A stretch of DNA of 5,441 nucleotides from Methanosarcinales archaeon. Its GTDB lineage: Archaea; Halobacteriota; Methanosarcinia; Methanosarcinales; Methanogasteraceae. Shown piece after piece: positions 1 through 5,271 of the stretch (position 1 is its first letter; the number at the start of each line of letters is the position of its first letter). The notes beneath the pieces are model-generated. The model saw only the letters and a program-made list of their open reading frames with translations, made no database searches and was not told the origin of the DNA. The stretch covers positions 1 through 5,441 of the forward strand of contig JAUVEF010000090.1 in NCBI GenBank assembly GCA_030594905.1, read 5' to 3'. Made by a program: the position numbers and the translations under genes.

Positions 1-2
1 AA

Positions 3-146
3 AGTATCCTTGTCACCACTTCCACCGACTTTCACCACATAATGACATTGCATAGTGAAAACGCCGCCAGCACCCCACAAGATGCCGGGACCTGCACATA
101 CCATGTCCACGATCCGGACATCCTGATCAAAACCCTAAATATCTGA
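3..146 (+). CDS. C-terminal end of an unidentified upstream protein (partial)
   Basis: A frame open from the window edge runs 47 codons to a TGA at 144-146; the other two forward frames close by base 55. The peptide ends in DPDILIKTLNI. Third codon positions are rich in C and first positions rich in purines, as expected for real coding sequence in this GC-richer genome. No domain is recognisable in so short a piece, so I assign no function. If it is real, only 22 bases separate its stop from the mcm start, which would suggest co-transcription. It could also be a chance open stretch. Confidence 0.45.
   Translation, partial: SILVTTSTDFHHIMTLHSENAASTPQDAGTCTYHVHDPDILIKTLNI
130..141 (+). promoter_or_regulatory. 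Weak candidate BRE/TATA element for mcm
   Basis: AAAACCCTAAATAT contains an A-rich BRE-like start and an AT-rich TATA-like core (CTAAATAT) centred about 30 bases before the mcm ATG. Archaeal transcription usually starts about 25 bases downstream of the TATA centre, which would give a leader of only a few bases. That would agree with the absence of any Shine-Dalgarno sequence before the ATG. The element overlaps the putative upstream coding end, and the match is weak, so mcm may instead be transcribed from further upstream. Confidence 0.25.
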
Positions 147-168
147 CAGACACCATCCCTGATACGAC

Positions 169-3100
169 ATGAAAACCGACACATCTGCCCAGTGGGATAA
201 GTTTTTTAATCGTTACTATATCGGAGATATCCTTGCTCTGGCGAACGAATACCCGGAAAGTCGAAGTCTGTATGTTGATTTCGTAAATATCGAGAAATTC
301 GATCCCGATCTGGCAGAGGAACTTCTGGCGCATCCTGATCGGATTCTCAATGTAGCAGAGGAAGCGCTCCGGAGTTTCGATCTCCCGGTCAAGAAGACAC
401 TCATAAACGCGCATCTGCGGATCACGAACATCCCGCAGAAGGTGAAGATACGGGATCTCAGGAGCATCCACATCTCGAAACTGATCGCTATCGAGGGGCT
501 TGTGCGCATGGCGACCGAGGTGCGCCCGAGATTGCTTGTAGCGGCATTCGAATGCAACGGGTGCGGAGAGACCATGCTCGTGCCCCAGTCCAGCGGCAGG
601 TTTGTGGAGCCGTATATGTGTAAAAACGAGGGATGCGGGAGAAAAGGACAGTTTAAGATAAAACTTACCGAATCGGAGTTTGTAGACGCACAGAAACTGC
701 GTGTGCAGGAATCTCCAGAGGACATGCGTGGAGGCGAACAACCGCAGACCCTTGACATCAATATCGAGGATGATATTGCAGGGATCGTAGCGCCAGGGGA
801 TCATGTGATTGTTGCAGGAGTCTTGCGGTCATACCAGCGGATCACGCGCGAAGGGAAGAGCACGTTCTTTGATATCATACTCGACTCGGTCTCGATCGAG
901 ACGAAGGACAAGGAGTTCACCGAGATCGAGATTGCACCGGAAGAGGAAGAAGAGATCATAAAACTCAGTAAAGACCCCGGGATATATAAAAAAATCATTG
1001 CATCGATCGCTCCATCCATCTATGGTTATGAGGAGGTGAAGGAGGCGCTTGCGCTCCAGTTGATGAGCGGCATTCCAAAGAACCTTCCTGACGGCGCGAG
1101 GATCCGCGGGGATGTGCATGTGCTGCTCGTCGGCGATCCCGGGATTGCCAAGTCGCAACTCCTCAGGTACATCACGAAACTTGCGCCCCGCGGGATATAC
1201 ACGAGTGGTCGCTCAAGTTCGGCAGCTGGGCTTACCGCGGCTGCGGTCCGCGACGAGTTCGGTGATGGCAGGTGGACGCTTGAGGCTGGCGCACTCGTGC
1301 TAGCCGATCAGGGGATCGCAGCGGTCGATGAGATGGATAAGATGCGTCCGGAGGACCGGAGTGCGATTCATGAGGCAATGGAGCAGCAATCCTACCACCC
1401 CTCCACCGAGATTATGTTTTCAGATGGGCGGAAAGTCCGGATTGGGGAGTTTGTTGATGCGCTTATCGAAAATAACAGGGATAAGACCGTAGACGGGGTA
1501 GATTGTGAAATTTTACCCTTCGAGGGTAACCGCGATCTTGACGGTATGGCGATATTGGCACTTAATCAGGATAATAATATATGCCATACACCAATCAATC
1601 GTGTCAGCCGGCATAAGGCGCCCGACCACTTCATACAGGTCACGTATTCGAACGGAAGAAGCATCACCGTTACACCGGAACACCCGGTTTATGTCGTGCA
1701 AAACGGCGAGATAACAACCATGCAGGCAGATATGGTTGAATGCGGGATGTTTGCTCCGATTCCAACCAAATACCCTCTCGTCAGTTCAGATGTTCCGTTA
1801 CAAATCCCGGATTCACCTAAAAACACACTTAACAGCAATTACAAGGAGGTAACATTCCCGACACACCTTAACCGTGATCTTGGCAGGCTGCTTGGGTACC
1901 TCTGTTTTTCAGAGAAGAACGATGTTTGTGAGGTCATCATTCCGAATACCAATTTTGAAAACTTAACCGCTGTGGATAACCTGATCCGAAGAACCTTTAA
2001 TACAGCGACACATATCCAGCGGCAGACGCATCGTACAGGAAGAAACGATGCGAAGGATTTATACACAGTCGGGTGCGCATCGACCATTCCATACGATTAC
2101 ATAAAACTGAATTTTAAGGGAGCGATTGTCAAATCGCATGAAAGGCGAATTCCATATCAGATCTTCGCATCAAACGACGATGTTAAGATAGAATTCTTAC
2201 TCGGTGCGTTAGCCGGCGATGGTTTTTGCGATTCCATGCGATTTGGGTACGAAGCGGATTCAATCGGTCTGGCAAACGATTATTCTGATCTGCTGCTCTG
2301 TCTTGGCATCTACTCCTGCATAACTTCCCCTGATGAATACCGATCAAACAGTAACGGTGAAACAAAAAGCAGATACAACGTGGTGATATCAGGATACGAC
2401 AACCAACAACAGTTTTACGACACCTTATGGAAACACGACCCGAAAAATAGAATAATAAGGGGGTTTGCAATCAGACGCAGAAGCAAACTGAACGATCTTA
2501 ACCGCGTGCCGGTCGATATCGCAATCCGGATAAAAGAACTGTTGATAGATTACAGGTTGGATCGCGCTTATTTCGACAAGATCATCGCGAATAATGAGGG
2601 GATTCACAGGAAACTCGTCCTGGAATACCTGAACAGGGTCGAATCATACCTGTCCGGAATCCGCCTTCACGAGATCGATAAGATGAGAAAACCGCGGAAA
2701 ATACGAAAGAGATACCGGATCCCCATTCATCTGATCGCTGAACAGATCGGTCTTTCAAATTCGGTGGTGACATATATCGAAAGGACGCCTTCGGCAAAGG
2801 ACGCACCCTACCTGTTAGAACATGTCAGGCGCATCGCGAAGGCGAAGATCGAAGCAGCAAGGGATGAGGTCAAGGACATAAAAAGAATCATTGAGTCCGA
2901 CATCCGGTTTACGACTGTCAAATCGGTCTCTATGGTCAGAAACGATGGCTTTGACTGGGTTTATGACGTCACGGTTGAGCCGGACCACACGTTCGTGAGT
3001 AACGGGCTGATCCTCCATAACACGGTAAGTATCGCGAAAGCAGGCATTATGGCGACCCTGAAGTCGAGATGCTCCCTTCTCGGTGCTGCGAATCCAAAAT

Positions 3101-3885
3101 ATGGCAGGTTCGATCCGTACGAAGGAATCGCGCAGCAGATCAAGATGGCGCCTGCACTCCTCTCCAGGTTCGACTTGATCTTCGTGCTCAAGGATGAACC
3201 CGATATCGGCAGGGATTCGGCTATCGCATCCCACATTCTTAGAGCGCACCATGCAGGCGAACTTCACGCCCACCGGACCAACGTCTCAGGTAGCGGCGTC
3301 ACGCAAGTGGAGGTCGAAGGTGCGATGACGATCATAAAGCCGGAGATCATGCCTGATCTGCTCAGGAAGTACATCGCTTATGCGAAGAGGGGTGTCTATC
3401 CAATCATAGAGGGTGACGCAATGGATCTCCTGATCGAGTTCTATCTCGGGCTTCGGAGGCAGGGCGAGGATCGGGATTCGCCTGTGCCTGTAACAGCACG
3501 GCAGCTTGAGGCGCTGGTGAGGTTATGCGAGGCGAGCGCAAGGATGCGCCTTTCCGATGAGGTCACGATCGATGATGCAAAACGTGTGATCCGAGTCGTC
3601 GAGAGCTGCCTGCGGCAGGTTGCATTCGATGCCGAGACCGGCATGTTCGATGCCGATATAATAACCACCGGCGTCAGCAAGAGCCAGCGTGATAAGTTCA
3701 AGATACTGCGCGGCATCATACGCGATATTGCGGCAGAGCACGGTGGCATGGCTTCGAAGGACGATATCTATGCAAAGGCTGAGGAGCAAGGTTTTGACAG
3801 GGAACACGTCGAGGATATGCTAAAGAGACTCAAGACGCAAGGCGAACTTTACGAGCCGACGCAGGGGAATGTCCGGCTGTCGTGA
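169..3885 (+). CDS. mcm: MCM replicative DNA helicase precursor containing an intein
   Basis: This is the archaeal homohexameric MCM helicase, the ATP-driven 3'-5' motor that unwinds DNA at the replication fork. The precursor has 1238 residues; removing the intein (408-951) leaves 694, a normal archaeal MCM length. The N-terminal domain (about 1-250) has an OB fold with a zinc site at C129, C132, C151 and C156. The AAA+ core has Walker A GDPGIAKS (322-329), Walker B VDEMDK (386-391), the pre-sensor-1 hairpin with K957, sensor 1 N975, arginine finger R1000 in SRFD, and sensor 2 near R1111. A winged helix follows at about 1172-1238. No catalytic residue appears missing. The start is fixed: an in-frame TGA lies at 160-162, only two codons before the ATG. 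No Shine-Dalgarno sequence is visible, so translation may be leaderless or coupled to an upstream gene. The family call is very secure. Confidence 0.98.
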   Translation: MKTDTSAQWDKFFNRYYIGDILALANEYPESRSLYVDFVNIEKFDPDLAEELLAHPDRILNVAEEALRSFDLPVKKTLINAHLRITNIPQKVKIRDLRSIHISKLIAIEGLVRMATEVRPRLLVAAFECNGCGETMLVPQSSGRFVEPYMCKNEGCGRKGQFKIKLTESEFVDAQKLRVQESPEDMRGGEQPQTLDINIEDDIAGIVAPGDHVIVAGVLRSYQRITREGKSTFFDIILDSVSIETKDKEFTEIEIAPEEEEEIIKLSKDPGIYKKIIASIAPSIYGYEEVKEALALQLMSGIPKNLPDGARIRGDVHVLLVGDPGIAKSQLLRYITKLAPRGIYTSGRSSSAAGLTAAAVRDEFGDGRWTLEAGALVLADQGIAAVDEMDKMRPEDRSAIHEAMEQQSYHPSTEIMFSDGRKVRIGEFVDALIENNRDKTVDGVDCEILPFEGNRDLDGMAILALNQDNNICHTPINRVSRHKAPDHFIQVTYSNGRSITVTPEHPVYVVQNGEITTMQADMVECGMFAPIPTKYPLVSSDVPLQIPDSPKNTLNSNYKEVTFPTHLNRDLGRLLGYLCFSEKNDVCEVIIPNTNFENLTAVDNLIRRTFNTATHIQRQTHRTGRNDAKDLYTVGCASTIPYDYIKLNFKGAIVKSHERRIPYQIFASNDDVKIEFLLGALAGDGFCDSMRFGYEADSIGLANDYSDLLLCLGIYSCITSPDEYRSNSNGETKSRYNVVISGYDNQQQFYDTLWKHDPKNRIIRGFAIRRRSKLNDLNRVPVDIAIRIKELLIDYRLDRAYFDKIIANNEGIHRKLVLEYLNRVESYLSGIRLHEIDKMRKPRKIRKRYRIPIHLIAEQIGLSNSVVTYIERTPSAKDAPYLLEHVRRIAKAKIEAARDEVKDIKRIIESDIRFTTVKSVSMVRNDGFDWVYDVTVEPDHTFVSNGLILHNTVSIAKAGIMATLKSRCSLLGAANPKYGRFDPYEGIAQQIKMAPALLSRFDLIFVLKDEPDIGRDSAIASHILRAHHAGELHAHRTNVSGSGVTQVEVEGAMTIIKPEIMPDLLRKYIAYAKRGVYPIIEGDAMDLLIEFYLGLRRQGEDRDSPVPVTARQLEALVRLCEASARMRLSDEVTIDDAKRVIRVVESCLRQVAFDAETGMFDADIITTGVSKSQRDKFKILRGIIRDIAAEHGGMASKDDIYAKAEEQGFDREHVEDMLKRLKTQGELYEPTQGNVRLS
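1876..2466 (+). other. LAGLIDADG homing endonuclease domain in the intein, one motif degenerate
   Basis: This domain would cut intein-free mcm alleles so that the intein is copied in by repair. Two-motif LAGLIDADG enzymes use one acidic residue from each motif. The second motif is intact: LLGALAGDG at 677-685, with catalytic D684. The first, LLGYLCFSE at 574-582, keeps the hydrophobic helix pattern, but position 8, where Asp or Glu is expected, is S581; the nearest acid is E582, one place later. A basic C-terminal stretch (FAIRRRSK, 766-773) may contact DNA. The domain is recognisable from its motifs and placement. Whether it still cuts, nicks, or is dead cannot be decided from sequence alone. 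Domain edges are approximate. Confidence 0.85.
2716..2838 (+). other. Xre/Cro-like helix-turn-helix inside the intein
   Basis: Residues about 850-890 follow the pattern of phage-repressor (Xre/Cro/HTH_3) helix-turn-helix units: IAEQIGLS (856-863) as first helix and turn, then NSVVTYIER (864-872) as recognition helix ending in the typical I-E-R. A strongly basic run (RKPRKIRKR, 840-848) comes just before it, and a helical region rich in Lys, Arg and Glu comes after (about 880-908). It lies between the endonuclease and the C-terminal splicing block. DNA-recognition modules at this position are known in some homing inteins, where they widen the contact with the target site; that role is inferred here. 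A regulatory role is possible but unsupported. Confidence 0.6.
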
Positions 3886-3886
3886 C

Positions 3887-3909
3887 CGATTTTTTTCACA
3901 AAAAAATCG
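3887..3909 (+). terminator. T-rich hairpin terminator after mcm
   Basis: A perfect 10-base-pair inverted repeat (arm CGATTTTTTT, loop CAC) begins two bases after the mcm stop codon. Its left arm gives a run of seven U in the transcript, and archaeal RNA polymerase commonly terminates at such U-tracts. The position directly after the gene supports a terminator. Its core TTTTCACAAAA is the reverse complement of the core of the two hairpins further downstream, so it may also belong to that repeat family. Confidence 0.65.
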
Positions 3910-3920
3910 AGTAAAAACTG

Positions 3921-3933
3921 CCCTCCGGGAGGG
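3921..3933. repeat. Small GC-rich hairpin
   Basis: CCCTC, a three-base loop CGG, and GAGGG form a perfect 5-base-pair stem. It sits just after the T-rich terminator hairpin and before a TTTTT run at 3941-3945. It may be a second terminator element or part of the intergenic repeat; I cannot tell which. A similar GGAGGG/CCCTCC hairpin occurs at 5205-5220. Confidence 0.45.
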
Positions 3934-3969
3934 GTTAGCGTTTTTGAATGCGGAGCATCGGCGAAGCCA

Positions 3970-3991
3970 TCAAACTTTTGTGAAAAGTTTG
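3970..3991. repeat. Hairpin repeat, copy 1 of an exact 22-base unit
   Basis: Arms CAAACTTTT and AAAAGTTTG flank a GTG loop, giving a perfect 9-base-pair stem. With one extra T in front, the 22-base unit recurs exactly at 4071-4092. Being a near-perfect palindrome, it would fold on either strand. It may belong to a dispersed intergenic repeat family, but that cannot be shown from one window. Confidence 0.8.
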
Positions 3992-4070
3992 CGAGCAAGA
4001 AAAAACTCTCCAGGGGTTTTCGCTTATTCCTCCGCCCGAAGGCATAGATGAAAAGGCTCACAGTTTTTGA

Positions 4071-4112
4071 TCAAACTTTTGTGAAAAGTTTGGTGAAAAG
4101 TTTGGTGAAAAG
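4071..4112. repeat. Hairpin repeat, copy 2, extended into a 12-base tandem array
   Basis: Bases 4071-4092 repeat the 22-base unit at 3970-3991 exactly. The right arm then continues as a tandem array of GTGAAAAGTTTG: complete units at 4081-4092 and 4093-4104, and a partial one (GTGAAAAG) at 4105-4112. The left arm CAAACTTTT at 4072-4080 can pair with either complete unit, so the region could switch between alternative hairpins. The array probably arose by replication slippage. Confidence 0.8.
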
Positions 4113-4240
4113 GTCATGAAGGGATGTTACCTTTCGACATATATTCTAATATGACCTTTGAGTATATTAAATCTTTTATTATGTATGAATTTTGGGGGAT
4201 GAAGTATCACCAAAAATAATAAAAATGCCCCCATATAATG

Positions 4241-4256
4241 CCGAAACCTTTAATAC
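4241..4256 (+). promoter_or_regulatory. BRE and TATA box of the cohesin-protein gene
   Basis: CCGAAA (4241-4246) is a good TFB-recognition element, followed at once by the TATA-like TTTAATAC (4249-4256), the usual archaeal arrangement. Transcription would be expected to start near 4275-4280, leaving a leader of about 30-35 bases before the ATG at 4311. An AT-rich stretch at 4161-4180 could be an additional upstream element, but it has no clear BRE. Confidence 0.6.
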
Positions 4257-4296
4257 AATCCAAGTAACGTGTAATAACACATCATAGTGAAGTTTC

Positions 4297-4302
4297 GGTG
4301 GG
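4297..4302 (+). promoter_or_regulatory. Shine-Dalgarno site that favours the ATG at 4311
   Basis: GGTGGG lies 8 bases before the ATG at 4311, near-ideal spacing for an archaeal ribosome binding site. It is too close (2 bases) to the ATG at 4305, and downstream of the alternative GTG at 4287, which would itself lie only about 10 bases after the predicted transcription start. Starts at 4320 or 4323 are also conceivable. Confidence 0.5.
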
Positions 4303-4310
4303 CTATGTAT

Positions 4311-4994
4311 ATGAACCAGATGATGAGAAAACGCACAGAACTGTTTGCATTAGCAGTTCTGCTACTAACCTGCATCTGCCAGACCGGAGTGGCAACAGAA
4401 AGCGCTGTGAGCATATCGCCCCAGACGATGACCGTATCGCAGGGGGATACGTTCACATTGGACATTGTTGTGGATCCTGCTGGTAATGAGATTTATCGCG
4501 CGGAATGCACGCTCTATTTTGACAATGCGATGTTGAAGGCGAATGGTCAGAGCAAAGGGACGTTTCTCAGTAGTGAGATATTAAACGGTATCAACAACGC
4601 AGTCGGAAAGATCGAATATGCCAGAATGGGCGATCCCGGGGTTGTCGGCGGTGCGACCGAATCCGGTGTACTGACATCGATCGAATTTGAAGCACTCGGG
4701 CAGGGAACCTGTGACCTGACGTTAGAGGCGAGCTTATACGATTCAGGCACTCACCAGATCGGTGCTGTTGTTGTCAACAGTGGAACATGCACTGTGGAGG
4801 GATCGACCGGGGTTACGACGACTGCAGCTGAAAAACCTGCTGATTCCGTATCTTCAACCGCGACCACAACCACAACCGATAAACATCCGGAGCGTCCATC
4901 AACGGAGAATACGATTCCCGGTTTTGGGGCATTCTGTTCGATCGCGGGATTGGTTGTTGCATCGCTTCTGGCATCAAAAATGAAGAGAGACTAA
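4311..4994 (+). CDS. Secreted cohesin-domain protein with PGF-CTERM-type anchor
   Basis: The product has 227 residues from the chosen ATG; a GTG at 4287 would add eight. A basic n-region (MRKR, 5-8) and a hydrophobic segment (11-28, with two Cys) form a signal peptide, cut probably near GVA/TES. Residues about 32-163 resemble a cohesin domain: the QGDTFTLDIVV first strand (44-54), an ECTLYFD strand (65-71), GTFLS (83-87), GKIEYAR (99-105), the GVLTSIEFEA strand (119-128), and LTLEASLYD (136-144). Cohesins bind dockerin modules; in archaea they occur outside cellulosomes and their partners are mostly unknown. A Thr/Ser-rich linker (about 165-200), likely glycosylated, leads to IPGFGAF (202-208), a membrane helix (about 205-222) and the basic tail KMKRD. 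This is the tripartite PGF-CTERM layout processed by archaeosortase A, so the protein should sit at the outer cell surface. It has its own promoter. The next gene also encodes an exported protein. The cohesin call rests on pattern, not on a profile search. Confidence 0.85.
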   Translation: MNQMMRKRTELFALAVLLLTCICQTGVATESAVSISPQTMTVSQGDTFTLDIVVDPAGNEIYRAECTLYFDNAMLKANGQSKGTFLSSEILNGINNAVGKIEYARMGDPGVVGGATESGVLTSIEFEALGQGTCDLTLEASLYDSGTHQIGAVVVNSGTCTVEGSTGVTTTAAEKPADSVSSTATTTTTDKHPERPSTENTIPGFGAFCSIAGLVVASLLASKMKRD

Positions 4995-5008
4995 GTGTCA
5001 GGGCGAAT

Positions 5009-5043
5009 ATGTTAGCCATATCTGCCACATCGGCAGGCAACAT
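5009..5043 (+). repeat. Imperfect long hairpin after the cohesin-protein gene
   Basis: The outer arms ATGTT (5009-5013) and AACAT (5039-5043) pair, as do GC at 5015-5016 with GC at 5037-5038, and the inner CTGCC (5022-5026) with GGCAG (5032-5036), around loop ACATC. A one-base bulge and a five-base bulge interrupt the left side. It lies 14 bases after the stop codon and has no following U-tract. It could stabilise the 3' end or be part of an untranslated RNA structure rather than act as an intrinsic terminator. Confidence 0.45.
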
Positions 5044-5051
5044 ACAGGGGT

Positions 5052-5225
5052 ATAAAAATCCATTGCACTCAGTGGGGTAATAAAAGTGGCACAACACCGA
5101 AAGTAGACCTGCTAGAGGAGGTGTGTGGTAAAGAGGTAAAAATTCCGGAAAAAGAGATGGATCCATCGTATCAACGATATACGTTTATGGTGAAACGGTA
5201 TAGGGGAGGGGGACCCCTCCTGTAG
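5052..5225 (+). pseudogene. Possible remnant of a small zinc-ribbon-like gene
   Basis: One frame stays open from 5016 to a TAG at 5223-5225 but has no ATG before 5157. From 5052 it reads IKIHCTQWGNKS, close to the Cys-x-x-Cys start of many small archaeal zinc ribbons (CTQCGNKS if the TGG were TGT). It continues with VDLLEEVCGKEVKIPEKE, including a second CGKEV-like turn. The peptide looks more protein-like than most shadow frames. The absent start and the missing second Cys suggest decay, but the whole stretch could be chance. Its end overlaps the hairpin at 5205-5220. Confidence 0.2.
5205..5220. repeat. GC-rich hairpin
   Basis: GGAGGG (5205-5210) and CCCTCC (5215-5220) form a perfect 6-base-pair stem around GGAC. 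It is followed directly by the 9-base-pair hairpin at 5222-5246. It may be a terminator-like or 5' leader structure before the next gene. Confidence 0.5.
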
Positions 5226-5246
5226 TTCTTTCGGAATAAGAACTAC
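5222..5246. promoter_or_regulatory. Perfect 9-bp inverted repeat upstream of the second secreted-protein gene
   Basis: Arms GTAGTTCTT and AAGAACTAC pair perfectly around the 7-base loop TCGGAAT. It ends 25 bases before the ATG at 5272 and 15 bases before its Shine-Dalgarno site. As DNA it could be an operator for a dimeric regulator; as RNA it would be a leader hairpin or the end of an upstream transcript. No clear BRE/TATA pair is visible nearby; AT-rich candidates lie at 5176-5187 and 5196-5202. Confidence 0.5.
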
Positions 5247-5261
5247 TCAAGAATAAATAAA

Positions 5262-5266
5262 GAGGG
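5262..5266 (+). promoter_or_regulatory. Shine-Dalgarno site of the second secreted-protein gene
   Basis: GAGGG lies 5 bases before the ATG at 5272 and supports that start. The surrounding leader is AT-rich (AATAAATAA), leaving the site unpaired. Confidence 0.65.
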
Positions 5267-5271
5267 AATAA

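Larger units (their letters stand above)
1390..3021 (+). other. MCM intein (544 residues, Ser408-Asn951)
   Basis: This in-frame protein insert excises itself and ligates the flanks. Removing it restores EAMEQQ/TVSIAKAG, an unbroken conserved MCM stretch, which fixes both ends. Block A begins at Ser408 (SYHPSTEI). Block B carries T502 and H505 in TPEHP. Block F spans about 931-944 with D933 and H940. Block G ends LILHN, with penultimate H950, terminal N951 and Thr952 as the +1 nucleophile. All residues expected for standard class 1 splicing are present, so the intein should be active. In order it holds an N-terminal splicing half (408 to about 510), a LAGLIDADG endonuclease (about 570-766), a helix-rich DNA-binding part with a helix-turn-helix (about 780-892), and a C-terminal splicing half (about 913-951). 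Hand counts of three 60-base lines give about 37% and 42% GC inside (2401-2460, 1561-1620) against about 67% in the extein at 1081-1140. Confidence 0.96.
3886..4240. other. Non-coding intergenic stretch rich in hairpins and repeats
   Basis: About 355 bases without a convincing gene separate mcm from the promoter of the next gene. The first 230 bases are packed with inverted and direct repeats (listed separately). A further small hairpin has arms AAAACTC at 4002-4008 and GGGTTTT at 4014-4020, with one G-T pair. The remaining part (4113-4240) is AT-rich, with runs such as ATATTCTAATAT and AAAAATAATAAAAA and a GGGGG/CCCCC pair at 4194-4198 and 4228-4232 around a long loop. Open frames of 60-70 codons exist on both strands, but they run through the repeats and have no recognisable product. 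Confidence 0.7.

Noticed and set aside
127..804. Long open frame of 225 codons on the minus strand
   Set aside because: It lies opposite the N-terminal part of mcm, shows no recognisable domain, and is explained by the codon bias of the + strand gene.
1390..3021. Independent gene or transposon insertion in mcm
   Set aside because: The insert is in frame, has no stop, no terminal repeats and all splicing blocks, so it is an intein rather than a mobile DNA element disrupting the gene.
2815..3273. Minus-strand open frame of 152 codons over the intein end and C-extein
   Set aside because: It crosses the intein/extein junction in antisense, has no recognisable motif and no plausible promoter; it is a shadow of mcm.
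3869..4051. Plus-strand frame of 60 codons overlapping the mcm stop
   Set aside because: It starts inside mcm in another frame and reads through hairpins; its composition (many Lys, Arg, Phe from A/T runs) is not protein-like.
3849..4061. Minus-strand frame of 70 codons after mcm
   Set aside because: It runs through the terminator hairpin and the 22-base repeat and overlaps the mcm end; frames of this kind arise from repeated intergenic sequence. I see no domain.
3970..4112. CRISPR array
   Set aside because: There are only two copies of the 22-base unit plus a 12-base slippage array, with no regular spacers and no cas gene in view.
4199..4219. Six-codon frame after a GGGGG run, as a leader peptide
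   Set aside because: The GGGGG abuts the ATG without the needed spacing, and the frame lies upstream of the predicted promoter of the next gene.
4362..4379. Lipobox in the signal peptide of the cohesin protein (LLTC or CIC)
   Set aside because: The residues before each Cys (LLT and TCI) do not match a standard lipobox with small residues at -1, while the C-terminal PGF-CTERM tail already explains membrane anchoring.
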